Shown here piece after piece: positions 25,105 through 34,830 of a stretch of 64,000 bases of DNA (position 1 is the first letter of the stretch; the number at the start of each line of letters is the position of its first letter). The stretch is from JBEDUK01 sp040414485 (lineage in GTDB: Bacteria; Actinomycetota; UBA4738). The notes under the pieces were generated by a model. That model was given only the letters and a program-made list of their open reading frames with translations. It made no database searches and was not told the DNA's origin. The stretch spans positions 1-64,000 of the forward strand of contig JBEDUK010000056.1 in NCBI GenBank assembly GCA_040414485.1. The letters are read 5' to 3'. The position numbers and the translations under genes were made by a program.

Positions 25105-25989
25105 CTAGGGACGCCCTCCTCCCGGCCTGGGCCGGCCCGGCCCGCCGGGACGACCCGGCCTGCGCGGGCCCTGGCGTGGCCCCGGCTTCTGCTGGCCGGG
25201 GTCGCGGACCTCGGGCGTCGGACGCGCCGAGCCATCCAGCTCGCGGGTGTCGGTGATGAGCGCGCCGGTGGAGGCGCCGCCGGCGGCGCGCTCGCTGGCC
25301 GCGGCCAGTGCCCGGGCGCGGGCGCGTTCGATCTCACGCTCCTGCGTGCCGAGCTCGTCACCGTGGTAGACCCAGACCTTCACGCCGATCACGCCGAAGG
25401 TGGTCTTCGCCTCGGCGGTGGCGTAGTCGATCTTCGCCCGGAGGGTGTGCAGAGGCACGCGGCCCTCGCGGTACCACTCCCGGCGGCTCATCTCGGCGCC
25501 GCCCAGGCGACCGCCCGTCTGCACCCGCACGCCCAGCGCGCCGGCCTTCATGGCCGTCTGGGTCGCGCGGCGCATGGCGCGGCGGAACGAGACGCGGCCG
25601 ACCAGCTGTTCGGCGATCCCCTGCGCGAGGAGGGCCGCGTCCGTCTCCGGGCGCGACTCGGTCGCCGCCTGGTTCATGTCCTCGACCTTGACGTCGACGC
25701 GCTTGCCGGTGATCTTCTCGATGTCCTTGCGGATGCGGTCGACCTCGGCGCCCTTGCGGCCGATCACGATGCCGGGCCGCGCGGTGCGGATGAAGACCTG
25801 GATCTGGTCGCCCTTGCGCTCGATGTCGACGCTGGAGATGCCGGCACGCGACAGCTTGCGGCGGATGTAGCGCCGGATCAGGTCGTCCTGGTGCAGCCAG
25901 GCCGCGTATTCCTTGCCCGCGTACCACTTGCTCTTCCAGGGATAGATGATCCCCAGCCGGAACCCGTACGGGTGAACCTTATGCCCCAC
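25105..25989 (-). CDS. rpsC: 30S ribosomal protein S3 with Pro/Gly/Arg C-terminal tail
   Basis: 294 aa; the core ends near residue 215-220 after the conserved KTTFGVIGVKVWVYHGDELG. MGHKVHPYGFRLGIIYPWKS and the KH-domain GRKGAEVDRIRKDIEKITGK are clear. The last 50 or so residues are a disordered tail rich in Pro, Gly and Arg (QQKPGPRQGPRRPGRPGG), as in several actinobacterial S3 proteins. It overlaps rplV by 11 bases. Confidence 0.97.
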   Translation of the reverse strand: MGHKVHPYGFRLGIIYPWKSKWYAGKEYAAWLHQDDLIRRYIRRKLSRAGISSVDIERKGDQIQVFIRTARPGIVIGRKGAEVDRIRKDIEKITGKRVDVKVEDMNQAATESRPETDAALLAQGIAEQLVGRVSFRRAMRRATQTAMKAGALGVRVQTGGRLGGAEMSRREWYREGRVPLHTLRAKIDYATAEAKTTFGVIGVKVWVYHGDELGTQEREIERARARALAAASERAAGGASTGALITDTRELDGSARPTPEVRDPGQQKPGPRQGPRRPGRPGGPGRPRPGGGRP

Positions 25990-26326
25990 CTGCGCTCCTC
26001 AACGTCTTGACCTCAACCGTCACATGGCTCGTGCGCTTGCGGATCCGGGTCGCCCGGCCGTAGGCGCGCGGCCGGAACCGCTTGAGCGTCGGCCCCTCGT
26101 CGACCCATGCCGCCGACACGTACAGGTTCTCCGGGATGGCGTTGCGCTGCTCGGCGTTCGCCACGGCGGAGTTCAGCACCTTCAGCACCAGCGGATTCGG
26201 GCCGAGCTGGGAGAAGCGAAGCACGCGGCGGGCGTCGTCGATCTGACGCCCCCGGATCATGTCGATCGTCCGCCGCACCTTTCGGGGCGCGACGCGGACG
26301 TACTTCGCCGACGCTTTGCCTTCCAT
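25979..26326 (-). CDS. rplV: 50S ribosomal protein L22
   Basis: 115-aa tunnel-wall protein. AKYVRVAPRKVRRTIDMIRG, VLNSAVANAEQRNAIPENLY and the C-terminal RFRPRAYGRATRIRKRTSHV are diagnostic. It overlaps rpsC by 11 bases and follows rpsS. Confidence 0.98.
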   Translation of the reverse strand: MEGKASAKYVRVAPRKVRRTIDMIRGRQIDDARRVLRFSQLGPNPLVLKVLNSAVANAEQRNAIPENLYVSAAWVDEGPTLKRFRPRAYGRATRIRKRTSHVTVEVKTLRSAGGA

Positions 26327-26344
26327 CCGGTCTTCGCCTCTTCC

Positions 26345-26629
26345 CTACTTCAGCGCCGTGCTGCGCTCGGTGTGGTGGCCGTGCGTCCGGAACGTCCGCG
26401 TGAGCGCGAACTCCCCGAGCTTGTGGCCGACCATGGACTCGGTGACGTAGACCGGCACGTGCTTGCGGCCGTCATGCACCGCGAGCGTGTGGCCCACCAT
26501 CTCGGGCACGATCGTCGAACGGCGCGACCAGGTCTTGATGACCCGCTTGTCGCCCCGTCGGTTCATGTCGACGATCTTCGCCATCAGGTGGTCGTCGACG
26601 AACGGCCCTTTCTTGATCGAACGCGGCAC
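26345..26629 (-). CDS. rpsS: 30S ribosomal protein S19
   Basis: 94-aa head protein. MPRSIKKGPFVDDHLMAKIV, TWSRRSTIVPEMVGHTLAVH and YVTESMVGHKLGEFALTRTF are diagnostic; length is normal. Confidence 0.99.
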   Translation of the reverse strand: MPRSIKKGPFVDDHLMAKIVDMNRRGDKRVIKTWSRRSTIVPEMVGHTLAVHDGRKHVPVYVTESMVGHKLGEFALTRTFRTHGHHTERSTALK

Positions 26630-26638
26630 GAAGCCTCC

Positions 26639-27469
26639 CTACCTTCTTCCTCGCTTGGACGCCCGGCGGACGATCAACTTGTCCGAGGGCTTCGGCTTGC
26701 GGGTGCGGCCTTCCTTCGTGCCCCACGGGCTCGTCGGGTGACGGCCGCCGCTGGACTTGCCTTCCCCACCACCCATGGGGTGGTCGACGGGGTTCATGGC
26801 CACGCCGCGAACGCTCGGGCGCTTCCCGCGCCAGCGGTTGCGGCCAGCCTTCCCCCAGGCTATCAGCTCGTTCTCGGCGTTCCCGACCTCGCCGACCGTC
26901 GCCCGGCAGCGCGCATCGACCATGCGGATCTCGCCGGATGGAAGCCGAAGCGTTGCACGCTCGCCTTCCTTCGCCAACAGCTGGATGCCGGTGCCGGCGG
27001 AGCGGCCCATCTTGGCGCCACCGCCCGGCTTGAGCTCGACGGCGTGGATCACGGTGCCGACGGGGATGTTCAACAGCGGCAGCGCGTTCCCCGGCCTGAT
27101 GTCGGCGCCGGGACCGGATTCGACCGCCGCGCCCTGCTCGAGCCCCTTCGGCGCCAGGATGTAGCGCTTCTCGCCGTCGGCGTAGTGCAGCAGCGCGATC
27201 CGGGCGGTGCGGTTCGGGTCGTACTCGATCTCCGCCACCTTCGCGGGGATTCCGTCCTTGTTCCGACGGAAGTCGATCAACCGGTACTGGCGCTTGTGCC
27301 CGCCGCCCTGGTGTCTGGCGGTCACGCGCCCGTAGGCATTCCGGCCCGCCTTGCTGGTCATCTTGCGGGTGAGCGACTTCTCGGAGCCGGTGCGCGTGAC
27401 CTCCTCGAACGAGGAGACGCTGGCGCCGCGGCGTCCGGGCGTGGTGGGCTTGTACTTGCGGATCGGCAT
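26639..27469 (-). CDS. rplB: 50S ribosomal protein L2
   Basis: 276-aa protein needed for peptidyl transfer and subunit joining. MPIRKYKPTTPGRRGASVSS, the conserved GRNAYGRVTARHQGGGHKRQ and the C-terminal GVAMNPVDHPMGGGEGKSSG loop are present; the latter carries the conserved histidine for peptidyl-transferase-centre function. Confidence 0.99.
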   Translation of the reverse strand: MPIRKYKPTTPGRRGASVSSFEEVTRTGSEKSLTRKMTSKAGRNAYGRVTARHQGGGHKRQYRLIDFRRNKDGIPAKVAEIEYDPNRTARIALLHYADGEKRYILAPKGLEQGAAVESGPGADIRPGNALPLLNIPVGTVIHAVELKPGGGAKMGRSAGTGIQLLAKEGERATLRLPSGEIRMVDARCRATVGEVGNAENELIAWGKAGRNRWRGKRPSVRGVAMNPVDHPMGGGEGKSSGGRHPTSPWGTKEGRTRKPKPSDKLIVRRASKRGRR

Positions 27470-27475
27470 GGTCGG

Positions 27476-27769
27476 TTACGGGCCCTTCGCTTCGAAGATC
27501 TCGATGGTGTCGCCGGGCGCGAGCTTCACGACCGCGTGCTTGTGGTCGGGCCGCTTGCCCTTGGCGAACCGCGTGCGCTTGGTCTTGCCCTTGCGGATCA
27601 TGGTGTTCACGTTCTCCACGCGGACGTTCCAGATCTGCTGGATGGCTTCCTTGATCTCGGTCTTGTTCGAATCGCGGGCCACGAGGAACGTGTAGGAGTT
27701 CTGCTCGAGCCCGGCGTAGGACTTCTCGGACACGATCGGGCGAATGACGACGTCGCGGGGGCTCTTCAT
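27476..27769 (-). CDS. rplW: 50S ribosomal protein L23
   Basis: 97-aa exit-tunnel protein that docks trigger factor and SRP. DVVIRPIVSEKSYAGLEQNS and NVRVENVNTMIRKGKTKRTR are diagnostic. The ATG at 27769 overlaps the rplD stop. Confidence 0.98.
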   Translation of the reverse strand: MKSPRDVVIRPIVSEKSYAGLEQNSYTFLVARDSNKTEIKEAIQQIWNVRVENVNTMIRKGKTKRTRFAKGKRPDHKHAVVKLAPGDTIEIFEAKGP

Positions 27770-28656
27770 CGCTCGTCGCCCTCCCCGTCCGCGTCGTCCG
27801 ACGAGCCGTCCGAGTCCTCGACGGAGGACGTCTCGGCGGTCTTCGCGGCGTCGTCCGACTCCGCCGACTGGTCGGTCTCCTCGGATTCCTCTTCGGGCTC
27901 GGCTTCCGCCTCGGCCGGCTCCGCCTCGGCGGGCTCCGCTGCGCCGCGCCGCCGCCGCCGCGGCGTCGACGGGATCGACCGCGCGACCTCCTTCTTGCGT
28001 TCGACCTCCACCGTCACGACGGTCTCGACCGCCTCCGGGTCCTGGCCCGTCAGCACCTCGAGCGCCGCCTGGGTGAACAGCACACGGTCGGCGACCAGCA
28101 CGTCATAGGTGGTGAGGTTGCCGGGGAATGAGATGCGAACCCTGGGCAGGTTCCGGAACGACTTCTCGGTGGGGTCGTTGGGCCGCGACAGCACGATCAG
28201 CACCCGGCCCTCCAGGCCGAGCGAGCCGAGCACCTTCATGGCCGCCTTCGTCTTCGGCTCGTCGAACGCGAGGGTCTCGACGACCGCCAGTTTCCCGGAG
28301 GCCAGCGCGTCGGTCAGCGCCGACCTGAGGGCGCCCTTGCGCATCTTCTTGTTGATGCGCAGCGTGTGGTCGTGGGGCGTCGGCCCGTGGGCCACGCCGC
28401 CGCCGACCCAGTGCGGGGCGCGGATCGAACCCTGCCGGGCGCGACCTGTTCCCTTCTGGCGCCACGGCTTCACGCCTCCGCCGCGCACGTCGCCGCGTGT
28501 CTTCGTGGAGTGCGTGCCCGCGCGCCGCGACGCCGCACCGGCCACGACGACCTGGTGCATGAGCGGCACGTTCACCGGCGCGCCGAACAGCTCTTCGGGG
28601 AGCTCGTGCTCGCCGGCAGACGCTCCGGAGACGTCCTTCACCTCGATCGTCGCCAT
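27766..28656 (-). CDS. rplD: 50S ribosomal protein L4 with acidic C-terminal extension
   Basis: 296 aa against about 205-220 normally. The core shows GTHSTKTRGDVRGGGVKPWR, QKGTGRARQGSIRAPHWVGG and LTTYDVLVADRVLFTQAALE, ending near residue 210. The last 80 residues begin with a short basic patch (PSTPRRRRRG) and continue as an Ala/Glu/Asp/Ser acidic tail to the stop. The ATG at 28656 follows the rplC stop by two bases. Confidence 0.96.
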   Translation of the reverse strand: MATIEVKDVSGASAGEHELPEELFGAPVNVPLMHQVVVAGAASRRAGTHSTKTRGDVRGGGVKPWRQKGTGRARQGSIRAPHWVGGGVAHGPTPHDHTLRINKKMRKGALRSALTDALASGKLAVVETLAFDEPKTKAAMKVLGSLGLEGRVLIVLSRPNDPTEKSFRNLPRVRISFPGNLTTYDVLVADRVLFTQAALEVLTGQDPEAVETVVTVEVERKKEVARSIPSTPRRRRRGAAEPAEAEPAEAEAEPEEESEETDQSAESDDAAKTAETSSVEDSDGSSDDADGEGDER

Positions 28657-28658
28657 GG

Positions 28659-29318
28659 CTACGCCTTCTTCCCGTTGCCGCCCTTGACGGCGGACCGAAT
28701 CATCACCAGGCCGCCGGCGGGGCCGGGCACCGCGCCGCGCAGCAGGAGCAGGTTCCGCTCGGTGTCCGCTTCGACCACCTCGAGGTTCAGCACGGTGACG
28801 CGGGCGTTCCCGTGCTGGCCCGCCATGCGCATCCCGCGGAACACGCGCGACGGCGCCGCCGCCGCACCGACCGAGCCCGGTGAACGGTGCTTGCGCTCGG
28901 TGCCGTGCGAGGCCCCGAGGCCGCCGAACCCGTGGCGCTTCATGGTGCCGGTGAACCCCTTGCCCTTCGAGACACCGACGACGTCGGCGCGCTCGCCGGG
29001 GGCGAAGATGTCGACCGTGATCTCCTGCCCGGGCGAGTACGAACCGGCGTCGTCGGTTCGAAGCTCGACCAGGTGCCGAAGCGGCTTCTTGATCCCGGCC
29101 TTGTCGAAGTGGCCCGCCGAGGGCTTGTTCGTCTTGCCCTTCCGCGCTTCGGCGTAGGCGAGCTGGACGGCCGAATAGCCGTCGTTCTCCGGCGTCTTCA
29201 CCTGCGTCACCACGCACGGTCCGGCCTGGATGACCGTCACCGGCACCGCGCGCGAGTCCTCGGTGAAGATCTCGGTCATGCCGAGCTTCGTGCCGAGGAT
29301 GCCTTTCGTCTCGCCCAT
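28659..29318 (-). CDS. rplC: 50S ribosomal protein L3
   Basis: 219-aa protein reaching the peptidyl-transferase centre. GILGTKLGMTEIFTEDSRAV, KGKGFTGTMKRHGFGGLGAS and GMRMAGQHGNARVTVLNLEV are diagnostic, including the glutamine (GQHG) that is methylated in many bacteria. Confidence 0.98.
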   Translation of the reverse strand: MGETKGILGTKLGMTEIFTEDSRAVPVTVIQAGPCVVTQVKTPENDGYSAVQLAYAEARKGKTNKPSAGHFDKAGIKKPLRHLVELRTDDAGSYSPGQEITVDIFAPGERADVVGVSKGKGFTGTMKRHGFGGLGASHGTERKHRSPGSVGAAAAPSRVFRGMRMAGQHGNARVTVLNLEVVEADTERNLLLLRGAVPGPAGGLVMIRSAVKGGNGKKA

Positions 29319-29345
29319 CGCCCTCGAACCGTCCCCGTCCCGTCG

Positions 29346-29654
29346 TTACAGCTTGATCTCGATGTCCACGCCGGCCGACAGCGTGAGCCGCTGGAGCTCC
29401 TGCACCGTCTTCGACGTGGCATCCGTGATGTCCATCAGCCGCTTGTGCGTGAGCATCTGGAAGTGCTCGCGGCTGTCCTTGTCCTTGTGGGGCCCCCGGA
29501 TCACCGTGTAGACCGAACGCTCGGTCGGCAGCGGGACCGGCCCGACCACCTTCGCTCCGGTGCGGGTGACGTGCTGCACGATGTCACGCGCGGCCTGATC
29601 GAGGATCTCGTGATCGTAGGCCCGGAGCTTGATGCGGATCCGCGGCGAGGCCAT
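29346..29654 (-). CDS. rpsJ: 30S ribosomal protein S10
   Basis: 102-aa protein of the 30S head that also takes part in antitermination as NusE. RIRIKLRAYDHEILDQAARD, GPVPLPTERSVYTVIRGPHK and FQMLTHKRLMDITDATSKTV are diagnostic. It opens the S10 operon; the 112-base gap to tuf holds no clear promoter. Confidence 0.99.
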   Translation of the reverse strand: MASPRIRIKLRAYDHEILDQAARDIVQHVTRTGAKVVGPVPLPTERSVYTVIRGPHKDKDSREHFQMLTHKRLMDITDATSKTVQELQRLTLSAGVDIEIKL

Positions 29655-29766
29655 CAGCGCTCACCTCCGACCGCCGCCGGCCGAACGCAGGCGCGGGCGT
29701 CTGCCGGCCCGATGGCCGCAAGGTGCGAGTCGAGGTGGCGTGTGTGGCGTCGCATGCTGATCCCGG

Positions 29767-30951
<1,185 letters not shown>

Positions 30952-31019
30952 CTCCTGCCTCCTCGCGATCCCTCTTCGCCCGGATCGTAAAGTCTGTTTA
31001 CTATCTTGTTCGGAAACCT

Positions 31020-33212
31020 CTATTCGCCGCGCACCCGGGCGATGATCTCCCGCGCGATCTGCGCCGGCACCTCGTGGTACGCCTCGAGCTGCATGGGCGT
31101 GTGCGAGGCGCGGCCCTGGGTCTTCGACCGCAGGTCCGTCGCGTAGCCGAACAGCTCGGCGAGGGGCACGTGCACGCGGATGGCCCGCATGCCCGCCCGC
31201 TCCTCGATGTGCTCGATCCGGCCCCGGCGTGACGTCGCGTCGCCCATGACCTCGCCCATGAACTCCTCGGGCGTGATGATCTCGAACGACATCACGGGCT
31301 CGAGGAGCACGGCGTCTGCCTTGCGCGCCGCCTCCCGGAGCGCGATCTGCCCGGCCAGCTTGAACGCCAGCTCCGAGGAGTCGACCTCATGGTACGAGCC
31401 GTCGATCAGCGTGGCACGGACGTCGACCATGGGATAGCCGGCGAGCACGCCCGTCTCGAGCGCCTCCTGGATGCCCTGGTCGACGGACGGGATGTACTCC
31501 CGCGGGACCGCGCCGCCGACGATCTTGTTGACGAACTCGTAGCCGCCGCCGGGGCCCGTGGGCTCCAGGTCGATCTCGACGACGCCGTACTGTCCGCGGC
31601 CGCCCGACTGCTTGATGTGGCGGCCCTCAACCTTGTGCACCGCGCGCTTGATGGTCTCCCGGTAGGCGACCTGCGGCTTGCCGACGTTCGCCCCGACGTT
31701 GAACTCGCGCGTCAGACGGTCCACCAGGATCTCGAGGTGGAGCTCGCCCATCCCCGACATGATCGTCTGCCCGGTCTCGTCGTCGAACTTCACGACGAAC
31801 GTGGGGTCCTCGTCGGAGAGCTTCCCGAGGGCGTTCGACAGCTTGTCCTGGTCGGCCTTCGTCTTCGGCTCGATCGCCACGCTGATGACCGGCGTGGGGA
31901 ACGTCATGGACTCGAGCACGACCGGCTCCGACGGGTCGCAGAGCGTGTCGCCCGTGGCGGCGTGCTTCAGGCCGACCACGGCGACGATGTCGCCCGCGAA
32001 GGCGGCGTCCTTGTCCTCGCGGTGGTTCGCGTGCATCTGCAGGATGCGGCCGATCCGCTCCTTGCGCAGCTTCGTGGAGTTCTCCACGTGCGCGCCCGTC
32101 CGCAGGATGCCCGAGTAGACCCGCAGGTAGGTCAGGCGGCCCACGTACGGGTCGGTCATGATCTTGAAGGCCAGCGCGCTGAACGGCTCGTCGTCCGCGG
32201 CGCGGCGCTCCACGACCTCACCCGAAGCGGGGTCGACGCCCTGCACGGGCGGCACGTCGACCGGCGACGGCAGGTACTGGACGACGGCGTCGAGCAGCGG
32301 CTGGATGCCCTTGTTCTTGAACGCCGAACCGGCCAGCACCGGCGTGCCCTCGCCCGCCAGCGTTGCCCTGCGGACCGCGCGGCGCAGTTCCTCGACGGTG
32401 GGCTCCTCCTCGTGGACGAACTTCTCCATCAGGGACTCGTCGTGGTCCGCGAGCTGCTCGAACAGCCGGTGGTGCCACTCCTGGGCCTGCTCGAGCATGT
32501 CGCCCGGGATCTCGCGGTCCTCCCACTCCTCACCGAGGCCGTCGCTGGTCCAGTAGTGCCCCTTCATCTCGACCAGGTCGATCACTCCGTGGAAGCCGCC
32601 CTCGACGCCCCACGGCAGCTGGACGACCAGCGGCGTGGCGGCAAGGCGGTCCTCGATCATGGACACCGTGCGGAAGAAGTCCGCGCCGGTCCGGTCCATC
32701 TTGTTGACGAAGCAGATCCGGGGGACCCGGTAGCGGTCGGCCTGGCGCCACACGGTCTCGGACTGCGGCTCCACGCCGGCGACGGCGTCGAACACCGCGA
32801 CCGCGCCGTCCAGCACCCGCAGGGACCGTTCGACCTCTACGGTGAAGTCCACGTGACCGGGCGTGTCGATCAGGTTGATCCAGTGGTCCTTCCAGTTCGT
32901 GGTGGTGGCCGCGGACGTGATGGTGATGCCGCGCTCGCGCTCCTGGACCATCCAGTCCATCAGGGCCGTGCCCTCGTGGACCTCGCCGACCTTGTACGAC
33001 TTGCCGGTGTAATAGAGGATCCGCTCGGTGGTCGTGGTCTTGCCCGCGTCGATGTGGGCCATGATCCCGATGTTCCGGGTCCTGGCCAGTGGGTACTCGC
33101 GGATGACCAGACCGCCCTTGCCGGGCGATCCGCTCTGCCGCACCCTGGTCACCTGCGCTGCTTCGGCCACGTTCGCTTCCACTTCCTCGAGTCTCTTCGC
33201 GGGCGTCGCCAT
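31020..33212 (-). CDS. fusA: Elongation factor G with N-terminal extension
   Basis: 730-aa translocase from the ATG at 33212; longer frames start at 33230 or 33254. G1 is NIGIMAHIDAGKTTTTERIL, then ERERGITITSAATTTNWKDH, DTPGHVDFTVEVERSLRVLD and CFVNKMDRTGADF; the later domains are standard. About 35 extra residues (AKRLEEVEANVAEAAQV and a Gly/Ser-rich link) precede the usual PLARTRNIG start. No convincing start codon with ribosome-binding site was found closer to the G domain, so the extension seems real but is not certain. Confidence 0.95.
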   Translation of the reverse strand: MATPAKRLEEVEANVAEAAQVTRVRQSGSPGKGGLVIREYPLARTRNIGIMAHIDAGKTTTTERILYYTGKSYKVGEVHEGTALMDWMVQERERGITITSAATTTNWKDHWINLIDTPGHVDFTVEVERSLRVLDGAVAVFDAVAGVEPQSETVWRQADRYRVPRICFVNKMDRTGADFFRTVSMIEDRLAATPLVVQLPWGVEGGFHGVIDLVEMKGHYWTSDGLGEEWEDREIPGDMLEQAQEWHHRLFEQLADHDESLMEKFVHEEEPTVEELRRAVRRATLAGEGTPVLAGSAFKNKGIQPLLDAVVQYLPSPVDVPPVQGVDPASGEVVERRAADDEPFSALAFKIMTDPYVGRLTYLRVYSGILRTGAHVENSTKLRKERIGRILQMHANHREDKDAAFAGDIVAVVGLKHAATGDTLCDPSEPVVLESMTFPTPVISVAIEPKTKADQDKLSNALGKLSDEDPTFVVKFDDETGQTIMSGMGELHLEILVDRLTREFNVGANVGKPQVAYRETIKRAVHKVEGRHIKQSGGRGQYGVVEIDLEPTGPGGGYEFVNKIVGGAVPREYIPSVDQGIQEALETGVLAGYPMVDVRATLIDGSYHEVDSSELAFKLAGQIALREAARKADAVLLEPVMSFEIITPEEFMGEVMGDATSRRGRIEHIEERAGMRAIRVHVPLAELFGYATDLRSKTQGRASHTPMQLEAYHEVPAQIAREIIARVRGE

Positions 33213-33254
33213 CTCAGGCCACACCCCCATATGTCTTGTCTTCGACCACCGCAA

Positions 33255-33725
33255 TCACCAGCGGTAATGGGCGAAGGCGCGGTTGGCCTCCGCCATTTTG
33301 TGCATGTCTTCCCGGCGCTTGACCGACGCGCCCTGGCCGCCGGCGGCGTCCATGAGCTCGCCGACGAGGCGCTCGGACATGGAGTTCTCCCGGCGGGCGC
33401 GGGCATTGTTGACCAACCACCGAAGGGCCAGCGTCGTTCCCCGATTCGGACGAACCTCGATCGGGACCTGGTAGGACGCGCCGCCGACCCGCCGCGACTT
33501 GACCTCGAGCATCGGCCGGGCGTTCTCCACGGCGCGCTTGAGCGTGATGGCCGGGTCGTTCTGGGTCCGCTCGCTGATGACCTCGAGGGCGTGGTAGACG
33601 GTCCGCTCGGCAACGCTGCGCTTGCCGTTCAGCAGGACCTTGTTGATCAGCTGCGTGACCAGCGGGTTCTGGTAGATCGGGTCGGGCTCGATGTCGCGCC
33701 GGCTCGCGGCTCCCTTGCGTGGCAT
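33255..33725 (-). CDS. rpsG: 30S ribosomal protein S7
   Basis: 156-aa head-assembly protein, exactly the family length. MPRKGAASRRDIEPDPIYQN, LLNGKRSVAERTVYHALEVI and LRWLVNNARARRENSMSERL are diagnostic. In related bacteria it is the translational repressor of the str operon. Confidence 0.98.
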   Translation of the reverse strand: MPRKGAASRRDIEPDPIYQNPLVTQLINKVLLNGKRSVAERTVYHALEVISERTQNDPAITLKRAVENARPMLEVKSRRVGGASYQVPIEVRPNRGTTLALRWLVNNARARRENSMSERLVGELMDAAGGQGASVKRREDMHKMAEANRAFAHYRW

Positions 33726-33736
33726 GTCCGCTCCCC

Positions 33737-34108
33737 CTAGGACGATGCCTTCGCGCCGTAGCGCGAACGGGCCTTCTTGCGGTCGCGGACACCGGCGGTG
33801 TCGAGCGTGCCCCGGACGACCTTGTAGCGGACGCCCGGGAGGTCCTTCACCCGGCCGCCACGCACCAGGACGATCGAGTGCTCCTGAAGGTTGTGGCCGA
33901 TCCCGGGGATGTAGGCGGTGACCTCGATACCGCTGGTCAGGCGCACACGGGCGACCTTCCGAAGGGCCGAGTTCGGCTTCTTCGGCGTGGTGGTCCACAC
34001 GCGCGTGCAGACGCCGCGGCGCTGCGGCGAGGACTTGAGCGCGGGGCTCTTCGTCTTCGTCTTGACGGGCTCGCGGCCCTTCCTGACCAGCTGTTGTACG
34101 GTCGGCAT
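33737..34108 (-). CDS. rpsL: 30S ribosomal protein S12
   Basis: 123-aa decoding-centre protein. MPTVQQLVRKGREPVKTKTK, the loop TPKKPNSALRK with lysine at the streptomycin-resistance position 43, and GGRVKDLPGVRYKVVRG with unmutated Lys88-type and Pro91-type positions indicate a streptomycin-sensitive form. It is the first gene of the str operon, with its own promoter and a leader of about 175 bases. Confidence 0.99.
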   Translation of the reverse strand: MPTVQQLVRKGREPVKTKTKSPALKSSPQRRGVCTRVWTTTPKKPNSALRKVARVRLTSGIEVTAYIPGIGHNLQEHSIVLVRGGRVKDLPGVRYKVVRGTLDTAGVRDRKKARSRYGAKASS

Positions 34109-34256
34109 GAAATCGCCCTTCGTCTTCGCTTCTTATGGTGTCTCGTCCGGTCGCGGCCGCGCATGTGGTCCACGCGTCGCGCTCGAGCACGCATCCTGCA
34201 GATCGGGCGACAACCCGTCTGGGAGGTCTGCTCGAGGATCCCTACAGGCTGAAAAC

Positions 34257-34281
34257 GCGCACCGTGCAGCACACAGTGCGC
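34257..34281 (-). promoter_or_regulatory. Hairpin at the 5' end of the rpsL leader
   Basis: Inverted repeat with 10-bp arms (GCGCACTGTG and CACGGTGCGC, one G-T pair) and a 5-base loop, starting about two bases after the predicted start of transcription and followed by GTTTTC. It could stabilise the mRNA 5' end, act as an attenuator, or be a binding site for a ribosomal protein. Confidence 0.5.
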
Positions 34282-34289
34282 GAGAGCTC

Positions 34290-34319
34290 ATGGTACAGAG
34301 GCCCGCCCAAGCATGTCAA
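34290..34319 (-). promoter_or_regulatory. Promoter of the rpsL (str) operon
   Basis: On the minus strand a perfect TTGACA (34314-34319), an 18-base spacer and TACCAT (34290-34295). It is the best -35 match in the window and sits 175-200 bases upstream of rpsL. The stretch from 34320 to 34477 holds nothing recognisable. Confidence 0.7.
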
Positions 34320-34619
34320 TCGACCGGGCTCAGGAAGGGCTCGTCCGTCTGCCCGGGCTCACGTCGCCCGGCTTGGTCCGGTGGCGTCGACCAACAGGGA
34401 GGCGAACGCCACGGCGTTCCCGGCCGCGAGCAGAGTAGAGAAGATCCTCATCCGTGGGCGCACCCAGCGAGGTCACAGCGCCCCACCTATACTTCATCCC
34501 ATCGCCGGGCGATGCCTGAAGTGGTCGCTGGATGTCCGGGGTAGCCTGGGGCCGGGCCGAGAGGTCCCACTGGAGGCTGAGCGTATCCGCCGGCGGTCCA
34601 ATGCGTTGGTCGATCGGTC

Positions 34620-34647
34620 GTGATCCGGGTGATCACAGGGAGTGATC
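34620..34647 (+). repeat. Three GTGATC repeats upstream of small ORF A
   Basis: GTGATC occurs at 34620-34625, 34629-34634 (as the palindrome GTGATCAC, 34629-34636) and 34642-34647. The cluster looks like an operator and lies directly before the small ORF start. Confidence 0.4.
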
Positions 34648-34650
34648 GTA

Positions 34651-34830
34651 GTGTGCGTGGACCGCCATAAAAGGACCCGCACGGCCGCGGCCCCGGAACG
34701 GGCCACCGGAGTCAGGCTCGCGGACCGCGCCGCTGCAGCTCGGGACCATGGGCATGCGCCGGATCGCAGATCGCTCACCGGAGGGCACGTGCCTTCCACC
34801 GACTGCGGCCCGGTCGGCCGCTCGGCGTAG
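34651..34830 (+). CDS. Small leader ORF A (59 aa), homologous to small ORF B
   Basis: Starts with GTG at 34651 after an AGGGAGT ribosome-binding site and stops at TAG 34828-34830. The core ERATGVRLADRAA and the C-terminus GPVGRSA match small ORF B (DRATGIKLAERAV and RPMGRSA). Differences between the copies are mostly synonymous or conservative (I/V, K/R, E/D), as expected for real coding sequence. The TAG is part of TAGGAG, the ribosome-binding site of the next gene, so translation may be coupled. No known family is recognised. Confidence 0.55.
   Translation: MCVDRHKRTRTAAAPERATGVRLADRAAAARDHGHAPDRRSLTGGHVPSTDCGPVGRSA

Noticed and set aside
26024..28108. 694-aa plus-strand open frame opposite rplV-rplD
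   Set aside because: Shadow of ribosomal protein genes; no domain and no promoter or ribosome-binding site.
30952..31019. Promoter directly upstream of tuf
   Set aside because: An AT-rich inverted repeat is present but no -35/-10 pair with acceptable spacing was found, so it is only mentioned with tuf.
31389..33740. 783-aa plus-strand open frame opposite fusA and rpsG
   Set aside because: Antisense to EF-G and S7; rich in repeated Val/Leu/Asp/His patterns that mirror the coding strand, with no recognisable domain.
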